DNA from: Bacillus marasmi
GTDB lineage: Bacteria > Bacillota > Bacilli > Bacillales > Cytobacillaceae
Direction: 5' to 3'
Length of the DNA: 64,000 bases
NCBI RefSeq assembly: GCF_902168435.1
Contig: NZ_LR656171.1
Location: forward strand, 62,001-126,000
Below the pieces are notes generated by a model. That model saw nothing but the letters and a program-made list of their open reading frames with translations. It had not been told where the DNA came from and ran no database searches. The translations under genes were made by a program, and so were the position numbers. Below, piece by piece: positions 46,984 to 54,430 of the stretch (within the stretch, counting starts at the first letter, position 1; the number at the start of each line of letters is the position of its first letter).

Positions 46984-47259
46984 TTGGGCATAGAGGAATA
47001 TTGCGGAAACACTATTGAATTATCAGCCATGAAGCTTGTCTTTACCTTAACTAACGAAACACGTGAAAAAATCTCTAAAAAAGAATTAATCTATAAAGAA
47101 CAAATTGTACGTTTTATTAAAAAGAAAATCGATTTCTACTTCAACTCTTTGCAGATAAAAAAAGCCCTATTACATGCTTACAAAAATGAAATCTACAATT
47201 CTGTTATGTTCAAGCTACAACCGATTTTTAAGGAGTTTAATATTTTTCAATGCATATAA
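46984..47259 (+). CDS. hypothetical basic protein
   Basis: A 91-residue lysine-rich, helical protein (ETREKISKKELIYKEQIVRF, IKKKIDFYFNSLQIKKALLH). It is not recognised. Translation starts at TTG with AAAGGAG at normal distance. A palindrome just upstream and a strong hairpin downstream support an independent transcript. Confidence 0.55.
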   Translation: MGIEEYCGNTIELSAMKLVFTLTNETREKISKKELIYKEQIVRFIKKKIDFYFNSLQIKKALLHAYKNEIYNSVMFKLQPIFKEFNIFQCI

Positions 47260-47316
47260 AAAGTGCCTTTCAGTGTTTTGTTTACGTAACCAAAACTACT
47301 AAAAGACACTTTTTTA
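47257..47316. terminator. large bidirectional terminator
   Basis: AAAAGTG..CACTTTT with inner CTTT/AAAG and GTTTTG/CAAAAC stems, flanked by A and T runs, between the convergent 46984 and pstS genes. Confidence 0.75.
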
Positions 47317-47334
47317 TTTTCTTTATTACATAAA

Positions 47335-48303
47335 TTATTTAATTTCGTTTAATGCTTTCATTGCACTGTCAATGTCTTCATCTGCTAATGGCGCAAATCC
47401 GGTTTCTTCGGCAATTTTTTGGGCATTTTCCATTGTGTATTTTGCATAATCAAGTACTTCTGGCTTCTCTTTTGCATGTCCAATGTTTAAGTATGTGAAT
47501 ACTGGACGTGTGAATGGTGCGTAATCTCCATCCTCAGAAATCGTATCAAGTGTTGGTGCAACTGCCCCTTTTCCAAAGTCAACTTTGACTGCAGCTAGCT
47601 TGTCTTTATTGCTCGCATAGTAGCCATATCCCAAAAATCCGATTGCATTTTTGTCTTTAGAAACTAGGTCAACTAGTGTTGAATAATCCTGTTGTAAATT
47701 AATGCCTTTTACTAGGTCTTGCTCTTCTAAAATCGTTTCAAAGAAGAATTCATAAGTTCCATGGTTTTCATTTGGTCCGTATGTTTTGATTGGCTCATTA
47801 GGAAAGTCAGCACGAACATCTGACCATTTCTTCATACCCTTGCTATCTAAGAAAATATCAACAATTTCTTCTTTCGTAAGTTCTTTAGCCCAATCATTAT
47901 CTTTATTAATAACGATTGTGATACCATCTAAAGCAACTTTCAATTCTTGAACGTCAATGCCTAACTTTTCAGCCTCAGCTTTTTCTTCTTCTTTCATTTC
48001 ACGTGATGCATTATTAAAATCATTTCCGTCTTTCACCAAGAATTTTTTAAACCCTGCAGAAGTTCCGGCACGGCTTACCTCAACTGAAACGCCTTCTTGC
48101 TCGTTCGTCATGTAATTTTCAGCCATTTTAGCCATTAATGGATAAACCGTACCAGATCCATCGATGATGACTGTTCCTTCTAATTCTTCACTGCTGCTTG
48201 AGCTATCGTTACCACTTGCAGAATCTTTCCCCCCACATGCTGCTGTGAACATCATGACTGCAGCGATTAATAATAGTACGCTCCATTTTCTAAAGCTCTT
48301 CAT
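47335..48303 (-). CDS. pstS: phosphate-binding lipoprotein PstS
   Basis: A 322-residue phosphate-binding lipoprotein. The signal peptide ends in the lipobox FTAAC, giving a lipidated Cys. IIDGSGTVYPLM and SRAGTSAGFKKFL make the phosphate pocket, and SREMKEEEKAEAE follows. The start MKSFRKWSV has AGGGGG 10 nt upstream. The permease and ATPase genes (pstC, pstA, pstB) do not follow; a terminator lies 20 bp after the stop. Upstream is a clear PhoP-box array. Confidence 0.92.
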   Translation of the reverse strand: MKSFRKWSVLLLIAAVMMFTAACGGKDSASGNDSSSSSEELEGTVIIDGSGTVYPLMAKMAENYMTNEQEGVSVEVSRAGTSAGFKKFLVKDGNDFNNASREMKEEEKAEAEKLGIDVQELKVALDGITIVINKDNDWAKELTKEEIVDIFLDSKGMKKWSDVRADFPNEPIKTYGPNENHGTYEFFFETILEEQDLVKGINLQQDYSTLVDLVSKDKNAIGFLGYGYYASNKDKLAAVKVDFGKGAVAPTLDTISEDGDYAPFTRPVFTYLNIGHAKEKPEVLDYAKYTMENAQKIAEETGFAPLADEDIDSAMKALNEIK

Positions 48304-48352
48304 TTGACTTGTTCCCCCTAGTGAATTGGTTATTGTTTGTCTTACAAGTAAC

Positions 48353-48426
48353 AATATACAAGCCCACTATTAATCTGGTTTAAACAGTTTGTAAATTTCA
48401 GTAAATTTACAATGTAGTTTTGTAAA
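48353..48426 (-). promoter_or_regulatory. PhoP box array and -10 of pstS
   Basis: On the minus strand TTAATA, TTTAAA, TTTACA, TTTACT and, two turns further on, TTTACA occur at 10-11 bp periodicity (48368, 48379, 48390, 48400 and 48421), matching TTAACA-type PhoP boxes. A TATATT -10 (48353-48358) lies 9 bp downstream. It predicts strong induction by phosphate starvation. Confidence 0.7.
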
Positions 48427-48567
48427 CACTATGTCTCGATTATTGCCCACTCATGTATATTAGGCATTTGCTTTAAAAATTTTTCAAAAATAAACATACG
48501 CCTATACCCTTTGTACGATATTAAAATAGGTATAATACAAGGATATTTATAGAAAGGAGCGTTTTTT

Positions 48568-48921
48568 ATGCCCCCTAAACCTCCTAAAAAACAAAGTAAT
48601 CGTTCTTCATCAAACCAAAACAACTTTGTCAAAATTACCCCGGCGGTCAAGCGATTCTTTTACATTTGTGAAGAAGATATCGACCTATCGGTAAAACAAT
48701 TGATTCCTGCTAACAATTTCACAAATGATCAAGGTATATTGGTTACTGGATTTCCATACAAAAAGCCTAATGGCTATAACAATTTATTTATCAATGGGTT
48801 AATGCAGCAGGGAAGCATTTATTCTATATCAACAAAAGGCTTAACCATCAACGCTGTTAGTGGGACGATTTTTGCCGGCACTCCAATTATTATTGAGATG
48901 GTTGATTTTTATCTTAATTAG
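48568..48921 (+). CDS. DUF4183 protein, probable exosporium component
   Basis: A 117-residue protein. A Pro/Lys/Ser/Asn-rich N terminus (MPPKPPKKQSNRSSSNQNN) is followed by a DUF4183 beta domain: NGYNNLFINGLMQQGSIYSI, then LTINAVSGTIFAGTPIIIEM. DUF4183 proteins occur on spore surfaces. AAAGGAG precedes the ATG. It is convergent with another DUF4183 gene. Confidence 0.82.
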   Translation: MPPKPPKKQSNRSSSNQNNFVKITPAVKRFFYICEEDIDLSVKQLIPANNFTNDQGILVTGFPYKKPNGYNNLFINGLMQQGSIYSISTKGLTINAVSGTIFAGTPIIIEMVDFYLN

Positions 48922-48928
48922 TAAATAG

Positions 48929-48961
48929 AAAAAACGGGTCTCGTGTTTGGACCCGTTTTTT
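48929..48961. terminator. bidirectional terminator
   Basis: A perfect 12-bp stem AAAAAACGGGTC / GACCCGTTTTTT with a 9-nt loop between the two convergent DUF4183 genes. Confidence 0.88.
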
Positions 48962-48975
48962 GGCTATTTTGATGA

Positions 48976-49359
48976 TTATGTTTCCACAGTATTTGAAGCG
49001 GTAGGAGTGAAGTTCACTACTTCTAACACAACTGGAGTGCTCATAGGTATTCCAGGTCCTCCTGCCGGAACATCAATTGCAAGTGAACCAACAGCTGTTA
49101 TACCAGGTGTATACGTTGAAAGACCTTCCATTTGTAATACTCCATTGACATACACATTGTAATAGCTATTATCTGCTTCAAGAACCGGTAATTCAACGTT
49201 TGGATCCCCGTTATCCATAAAGAATGCAGCTGCATCAATATTCAAAGTTGCTCCTGCAGCGGTTGGAGCACCCGTTACGTAAAAGAATCTAGTATTTTCC
49301 GGATCAGCATCCACAGTTGTTGTGACACCAACATAAAGCTTCATTAATTGGAGTGCCAT
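48976..49359 (-). CDS. DUF4183 protein, probable exosporium component
   Basis: A 127-residue protein with the DUF4183 pattern SYYNVYVNGVLQMEGLSTY, then GSLAIDVPAGG and STPVVLEVVNFTP. The N-terminal part (MALQLMKLYVGVTTTVDADP) differs from its neighbour, so they are not a recent duplication. AAAGGAGG lies 7 nt before the ATG. Confidence 0.82.
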   Translation of the reverse strand: MALQLMKLYVGVTTTVDADPENTRFFYVTGAPTAAGATLNIDAAAFFMDNGDPNVELPVLEADNSYYNVYVNGVLQMEGLSTYTPGITAVGSLAIDVPAGGPGIPMSTPVVLEVVNFTPTASNTVET

Positions 49360-49469
49360 GCATTTTCCTCCTTTCCACGAATCTTTTATAGTTTATTCGT
49401 AAAAAATGGAGGTGCTTGGACAAACCATTTTCTTTTCCGAAATTACTTGCCTATTTTCTCAGATTGCTA

Positions 49470-49910
49470 TCATGCTAAGCGAATAATATTTAGTGCAGCC
49501 CCTGTTGCACCACCTCCAAGAAGTGTAGCGAGACCTAGCAGCCCAAAAAGCTCAAGTGTAATCGTATCACCTTGATTAAGTGTAGCAATCATACTATTTT
49601 GAAAGCTTGAGGCATTTAAAACAGGATCAATAATTGAACCTGGAAGAGGCGTTGACCCATTAAGGATTAGCCTTGAGTTTACTGCAAGTGCTGCGGTTAT
49701 ATTGACTTGATAAGAAATAAAATACAGCCCGTTCATCGGAATAGTAAAGGTGTCGTTTGCTCCATTAACGGAAAAACTACTAAGATTTTGATTGTTTGGT
49801 AATGGAACGTTGGTTCCTCCTAACACAACTGAAATGACAGACCCCGTAGTATTCGATGCATACATCGAGTCTTCCGTTGCATCAACGGCCTTCATATACT
49901 CTAAACTCAT
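49470..49910 (-). CDS. BclA-C / C1q-like exosporium protein
   Basis: A 146-residue protein matching the C-terminal globular domain of BclA and ExsF-type proteins: DTFTIPMNGLYFISYQVNIT, then SRLILNGSTPLPGSI and GDTITLELFGL. There is no collagen-like GXY region or signal peptide, so it is the beta-barrel domain alone, expected to trimerise on the spore surface. AAGGAGAGG precedes the ATG. It is co-directional with the second DUF4183 gene. Confidence 0.85.
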   Translation of the reverse strand: MSLEYMKAVDATEDSMYASNTTGSVISVVLGGTNVPLPNNQNLSSFSVNGANDTFTIPMNGLYFISYQVNITAALAVNSRLILNGSTPLPGSIIDPVLNASSFQNSMIATLNQGDTITLELFGLLGLATLLGGGATGAALNIIRLA

Positions 49911-49962
49911 CAGTGCCTCTCCTTCTTGCTGGTAATTTATTACATTCGTTTAGCGATATTCC

Positions 49963-49998
49963 AAAGGGGTAGCCTCCACAATTGGAGACTACCCCTTT
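49963..49998 (-). terminator. terminator of the small zinc protein gene
   Basis: AAAGGGGTAG...CTACCCCTTT with an inner CTCCA/TGGAG stem. It has A/T runs on both sides. Confidence 0.8.
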
Positions 49999-50025
49999 TA
50001 TTCTAAAATCTTTCATTATAGAGCT

Positions 50026-50145
50026 TTATTCTTCAGCTTGTTCCTCGCCGTAAGCTTCATACGTCCTCTCGCGGCACTCCCAACACTCGCACCGGTTTCT
50101 CTCCATTCTGCACAGCTCAACACCACATGAAATACATCTCTCCAT
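50026..50145 (-). CDS. 39-residue zinc-binding protein
   Basis: A small protein with four or more cysteines in CxxC-like pairs (ERCISCGVELC, then RNRCECWECRERTY) and an acidic tail, likely one zinc ribbon. The start at MERCISC is set by AAGGGGG. The longer open frame upstream runs through a short repeat and is not likely translated. The role is unknown. Confidence 0.65.
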   Translation of the reverse strand: MERCISCGVELCRMERNRCECWECRERTYEAYGEEQAEE

Positions 50146-50166
50146 GATCAATTCCCCCTTTTCCGA

Positions 50167-50187
50167 GTGCCTGTCACCACCCGAATT
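50167..50187. repeat. short interspersed repeat GTGCCT..CACCACCCGAATT, copy 1
   Basis: GTGCCTGTCACCACCCGAAT lies between the DUF2935 gene and the zinc protein gene. A near-identical copy (one base longer) is found at 51078-51099, upstream of the DUF2935 gene, in the same orientation. Confidence 0.65.
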
Positions 50188-50207
50188 TTCTTGTTTCACA
50201 GAGTGTT

Positions 50208-51017
50208 TCACAGTTCTTTTAATCGAGGTTTTGCTGGGTTACAGTTTGGTGGGTCAATCTTTCCTGATTGTGCCAGTTTCAATAAATAATAGCACTCTTC
50301 ACGATACATATGATCTGCCATGAGTGGTGCTAGCGTTCCCAATGCTTGTTTTGTAAGCCTAAGTTCTTCTAATTCTAGTAAGAAACCTTGAAACAACTTT
50401 ATTTCGAGTTGGGCATCAAGATTCATTTTTGACAATGCCGGAAACTCCGACACATTGGTTCTTAAATACCCTGCAAACTCGACTGCCTTTAAATAAAAGC
50501 TTTCAAATGTTTTCGTAAATTCACTACTTTTTTCTTTTAATTTCTTCTCGACGCCATCTAAATTTGAGGTTATCGCCTCTGCGTGACCAGCGGCATCCAA
50601 TAACCATAGGAGATGATGATGAACCTCATGATAAATCGGAGGAACCTCACCTGCCTTTAAATGGGTTAAGATTCTTAAATATTCCTCTAATTCATTCACC
50701 ATATGATTGATGAATGTAGGGGGCAGATGAATTTTGATATTTCCAACCAGGTGCTCCTTTATAAGCTCCAATTTGAAGATCCGTAATTTTTTTGCCTCTG
50801 ATTCAGCCTGAATAGTCAGTTGTGCAAGGGCATTGGTGTTTGCTTGTTCCAATAGTGTGTCAAAGACCTTGATAAATTGTTCAGCCTTGCGAATTTCCTT
50901 TGTTTGGATGGGAGCTAGTGCTTCATTGATAAACCTTGAATGATCGCCAAGTATTTGAAGCCAAAACTTATGTTCAAATCTTGCTGTTGTTTCAAACACA
51001 TCATTCATGGCATGCAT
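50208..51017 (-). CDS. DUF2935 helical protein
   Basis: A 269-residue all-helical protein with two four-helix domains. Each carries His/Glu residues in ferritin-like positions (ARFEHKFWLQILGDHSRF near residue 15, and LAPLMADHMYREECYYL near residue 235). EVHHHLLWLLDAAGHAEAI marks the start of the second half. These residues suggest a metal site. GGAGG lies 7 nt before the ATG. It is flanked by two copies of a 21-bp repeat. Confidence 0.82.
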   Translation of the reverse strand: MHAMNDVFETTARFEHKFWLQILGDHSRFINEALAPIQTKEIRKAEQFIKVFDTLLEQANTNALAQLTIQAESEAKKLRIFKLELIKEHLVGNIKIHLPPTFINHMVNELEEYLRILTHLKAGEVPPIYHEVHHHLLWLLDAAGHAEAITSNLDGVEKKLKEKSSEFTKTFESFYLKAVEFAGYLRTNVSEFPALSKMNLDAQLEIKLFQGFLLELEELRLTKQALGTLAPLMADHMYREECYYLLKLAQSGKIDPPNCNPAKPRLKEL

Positions 51018-51077
51018 CTTCCTCCCTGAAAAATATCCTCGCTATAAAATATATATTCTCGAACTTCGTTTTTATGC

Positions 51078-51099
51078 GTGCCTAGTCACCACCCGAATT
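51078..51099. repeat. short interspersed repeat GTGCCT..CACCACCCGAATT, copy 2
   Basis: GTGCCTAGTCACCACCCGAA continues to TT; same strand and sequence as the copy at 50167 apart from one inserted A. It abuts dispersed element E. Confidence 0.65.
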
Positions 51100-51111
51100 G
51101 GGGTAAGCATA

Positions 51112-51546
51112 AAGGAAGAGGCAGAGACATAAGTATTTCAGCTAAACAAAAAAACCGAACTATCATGCGAAATTCTAACTTAGAATTTCCTAATAGTTCG
51201 ATTTTTTAATTTTTGTTACTTTTACAATAGGCACTACCCTGAAACAACTGTGGATTTCATTGGTTTGTTAAATTTTTGGCATGTGAGTCTGTTAACCCGA
51301 ATGTTGATTTCCCTGTATTTGAAAATAAGTGGAAGAATTCCGCTTATTTTGATAAATGCCCTTATTTCGCTAAGAATAAAAGGAGTTTTTCCGCTTATTT
51401 CATAAAAATCACAGGATTTTGTCTTTTGGGAAGTAGTTAAGCGGAAATTATCCTCTTATTTCAGCTCAATTAGCCTCCCTGACATACAATAACGGGAAAT
51501 TCTCCCCTTATTTATTCTCATACCTACATAAAAATCAACACTGAGC
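51112..51546 (-). repeat. dispersed 3'-UTR repeat element, copy E
   Basis: A 435-bp element 30 bp after the pepF stop. Read from pepF (minus strand) it has four palindromes (near 51490, 51440, 51385 and 51323), a spacer, the terminator-like hairpin (51147-51207, arms CCGAACTAT / ATAGTTCG) and a terminal repeat written GAGGCAGAGACA. The pepF-proximal terminal repeat is missing. Confidence 0.8.
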
Positions 51547-51575
51547 ACTCCTCACAATCGCAGTTAACCGTTATT

Positions 51576-53381
51576 TTAGCTAATTTCATTCGTTAAGAGA
51601 ATAAATTCCTCAGCGTCTTTTTCCATCAATTTAATTCCAGCTTCCCAGAAAGTCGGTTTCGTCAGGTCTACTCCTAAATGGTTCAGCGCTAAATCTTCAA
51701 CTTTCATGCTACCAGTGTCGCGCAAGAGAGCAATGTATTTTTCTTCAAAGCCAGCAGGATTTTTCAAAAACTCGGCATAAATGCCTAAACTAAACAGAAA
51801 TCCAAACGTATACGGGAAGTTGTAGAATGGTATATCGTCGATAAAGAAGTGCAATTTACTGCACCAGAAATGCGGGTGGTAGCTAGCTAAGCTGTCACCA
51901 TATGCTTCTTTCTGCGCATTCTCCATCAATTCATTCAATCTTTGCTCAGAGACAATCCCCTTAGAACGCTCTTTATAAAACTTATTTTCAAACAGATAGC
52001 GAGCATGGATGTTTAAAAACATCGCAATCGCGTTCCCCATCTTAGCATCTAATAGTGTAATCTTCTCTTCCTTCGTTTTTGCATTAGCTACCGTTGCATT
52101 ATTAATAATCGTTTCGGCAAAGGTACTAGCTGTTTCAGCAACATTCATCGCATAGTTGCGGTTTAAGGTTGGCAAATCTCTCATTACATGACTGTGAAAT
52201 GCATGGCCGAGCTCATGTGCTAAAGTGCTAGCATCAGAAGGTGAACCGGTAAATGTCATAAAGATTCGAGATTCTTCATATTCTGGTAGTCCTGTACAAT
52301 AGCCTCCCGGGCGCTTATTCGGACGATCCTCCGCTTCTACCCAGCGATTTTCCAAAGCATGCTTGGCAAAGGCTGAAATTTCCTGGCCAAAACTTGCAAA
52401 GTTCTCAATGATAAAATCACAAGCTTCATCATAAGTAAAACGCGGTGGTTTTACATTTCCGAGCGCAACAGGGGCATCAACATCCTGCCAGCCTAATTTT
52501 TCCATGCCCAAAAGCTTTGCTTTTTGATTGAGAAAATCAATAAATGGTTGTTTATGATTCGCAACAGCCGTCCACATCGCATCGAGCGTTTCCTTTGTCA
52601 TGCGATTATACTCTAATGGCTCATCTAAATAACCTTCCCGGTCGTGAGCTTTCTGCAAAGTAATTCGATAGCCATCTAAATGATTCAGGGTATCGGCAAA
52701 TATTGGTGCATATTTTGTCCAGGCTGCCTCCCAGTTTTCGAATAACTGCTTTCTCACCTCTGGGTCAGGGTCGGCATACATCCGGTTCATCGCCTGACCA
52801 ACTGAGTATTCCGTTGTCTTTCCTTCCTTATCCGTAAATGGAATCGTCATGATTGAAACGACCGTATCGTATAAACGACTCCATGCGGTTAAACCATCTT
52901 TATTCAAATCAGTGATCAATTTTTCCTCTGCCTCTGACAACAGTCGTTTTCCGTGGTCTCGAAGCTCGTTCAACGCGAAGGAAACTTGGGTTAGCTCGGG
53001 GTCTAGCAAAAGATTTGTCCAGTCCTCATCTGGCAAGGCAACCATTTTTTTCGTAAATGCCTTCGAGAGATTTTCTACCTCACTTGAAAGTTCAATGACT
53101 TGTCCTTTAACTACATTCGCATAATCATCATTCATTTTGGCGTCGTGATACATATGTACAAAGGTGCCAGCCTGCCCTAAACCTTTCCCGATGCTTTCCT
53201 GTTTTTTTAGAATCGCTTTCAGCGGAGCAGCAGTAGAATCTTCCGCGAAGTTCCATTGCTGAATTAATTGTCGGTATTCTTGTATTTCTTTTTGTACACT
53301 TTGTAATTTTGTTTGTAATTCCGGTGATTTTGTCCCACCTGGAAAAATAGAATCTAAATCCCAAGTATCAACGTATTTCAT
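51576..53381 (-). CDS. pepF: oligoendopeptidase F (M3 family)
   Basis: A 601-residue zinc peptidase that cuts oligopeptides in the cytosol. The zinc site is TLAHELGHAFHSHVM (HExGH), with the third ligand region NVAETASTFAETI. EYEESRIFMTFTGSP and the C-terminal SLGIYAEFLKNP are typical. The length is normal. AAGGAG precedes the ATG. Repeat element E forms its 3' region. Confidence 0.95.
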   Translation of the reverse strand: MKYVDTWDLDSIFPGGTKSPELQTKLQSVQKEIQEYRQLIQQWNFAEDSTAAPLKAILKKQESIGKGLGQAGTFVHMYHDAKMNDDYANVVKGQVIELSSEVENLSKAFTKKMVALPDEDWTNLLLDPELTQVSFALNELRDHGKRLLSEAEEKLITDLNKDGLTAWSRLYDTVVSIMTIPFTDKEGKTTEYSVGQAMNRMYADPDPEVRKQLFENWEAAWTKYAPIFADTLNHLDGYRITLQKAHDREGYLDEPLEYNRMTKETLDAMWTAVANHKQPFIDFLNQKAKLLGMEKLGWQDVDAPVALGNVKPPRFTYDEACDFIIENFASFGQEISAFAKHALENRWVEAEDRPNKRPGGYCTGLPEYEESRIFMTFTGSPSDASTLAHELGHAFHSHVMRDLPTLNRNYAMNVAETASTFAETIINNATVANAKTKEEKITLLDAKMGNAIAMFLNIHARYLFENKFYKERSKGIVSEQRLNELMENAQKEAYGDSLASYHPHFWCSKLHFFIDDIPFYNFPYTFGFLFSLGIYAEFLKNPAGFEEKYIALLRDTGSMKVEDLALNHLGVDLTKPTFWEAGIKLMEKDAEEFILLTNEIS

Positions 53382-53425
53382 TTCACACGCTCCTTTAGGC
53401 TTGTTTTGACCATTTTTATGACGAT

Positions 53426-53827
53426 TTAACCTTGAACATAATCCCGCAATTTTGCTACCATTTCATCGCTTAACGGTTCACTTTTTTGCTCGCTCATATT
53501 AAATGAAACAAGCACATCTTCCCCTCTTGCAATTACTTCTTCAGTAATTTGATCCATGATAACGTGGTTGATGGTGACGCTTGAACGTCCAATCTTACTC
53601 ACCCATGTTTTAACAATTAGATCTTGATTTATTTTTGCCTGTCGAATGAAATCACAATGTACCGCTGCGGCAACAAATGGCCACTCTTCGACCGTTTCAA
53701 CAATATGTGTACCGATAAAGAAATCCACTCTGGCCTGTTCTAAATAAATAAAATAACTAACATTATTAATATGTCCAAAGGCATCCGATTCACAATATCT
53801 CGTTTTGATGTATGTTTGATGTTCCAT
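53426..53827 (-). CDS. acyl-CoA thioesterase (4HBT hotdog), copy 1
   Basis: A 133-residue hotdog-fold thioesterase. The active motif SDAFGHINNVSYFIYLEQAR contains the catalytic Asp. The paralogue directly upstream shares most residues in the first 50, showing a tandem duplication. The start MEHQTYIKTR has AAAGGAG 7 nt upstream. It lies downstream of the fatty-acid genes on the same strand and probably hydrolyses acyl-CoA. Confidence 0.87.
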   Translation of the reverse strand: MEHQTYIKTRYCESDAFGHINNVSYFIYLEQARVDFFIGTHIVETVEEWPFVAAAVHCDFIRQAKINQDLIVKTWVSKIGRSSVTINHVIMDQITEEVIARGEDVLVSFNMSEQKSEPLSDEMVAKLRDYVQG

Positions 53828-53910
53828 TTCATTCTCCTTTTCTATCATTTGATGTCCTATATAAATTCCATCCTAACTAGTGAATCCCTTCCTAAAATCA
53901 TCATTATTAT

Positions 53911-54312
53911 TTAATCTCGTACATAATTGTTTAATTTCCCCACTACTCGTTCCGCTAACGGTTCACTTTTTTGTTTAGTAAAATCAAAACAAACTAAGAC
54001 GACTTCCCCCTTAGCAATTATTTCTTCATTTGTTTGATTAATCACTGTATGTTTCAAGGTAACGCTTGAACGTCCAATCCGACTTACTGTTGTTTTCACC
54101 ACGAGATTCTGATTTACATAAGCCTGACCAATATAGTCGCAGTGTGCAGACGCAACGACAAAATTCCAGTTGTCGGATTTTTCGAGTATGCAGGTATCAA
54201 TAAAGAAATCCACTCTTGCTTGTTCTAGATAAATAAAATAACTAACATTATTGACATGTCCAAAAGCATCCGTTTCACAATATCTCGTTTTTATATAGGT
54301 TTGATGTTCCAT
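53911..54312 (-). CDS. acyl-CoA thioesterase (4HBT hotdog), copy 2
   Basis: A 133-residue paralogue of the following gene with the motif TDAFGHVNNVSYFIYLEQAR. It differs mainly in the middle (LEKSDNWNFVVASAHCDYIG), which lines the acyl pocket in hotdog enzymes, so the two copies may prefer different acyl chains (inference). The ribosome site is weaker than for copy 1. Confidence 0.87.
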   Translation of the reverse strand: MEHQTYIKTRYCETDAFGHVNNVSYFIYLEQARVDFFIDTCILEKSDNWNFVVASAHCDYIGQAYVNQNLVVKTTVSRIGRSSVTLKHTVINQTNEEIIAKGEVVLVCFDFTKQKSEPLAERVVGKLNNYVRD

Positions 54313-54345
54313 TCCTTCGCCTTCTTTCTTTTTATATTGAAATAA

Positions 54346-54370
54346 ATGGCTTGAGAATTTCTCAAGCCAT
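54346..54370 (-). terminator. terminator of the fatty-acid operon
   Basis: A perfect 10-bp stem ATGGCTTGAG / CTCAAGCCAT with a 5-nt loop and a T-rich minus-strand tail, between the acyl-CoA synthetase and thioesterase genes. Confidence 0.78.
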
Positions 54371-54430
54371 CGTTTAATCCTATTAAAATACTATCCTCGC
54401 TTTTAAAAAACATGTTCAAAAAAATTCATA

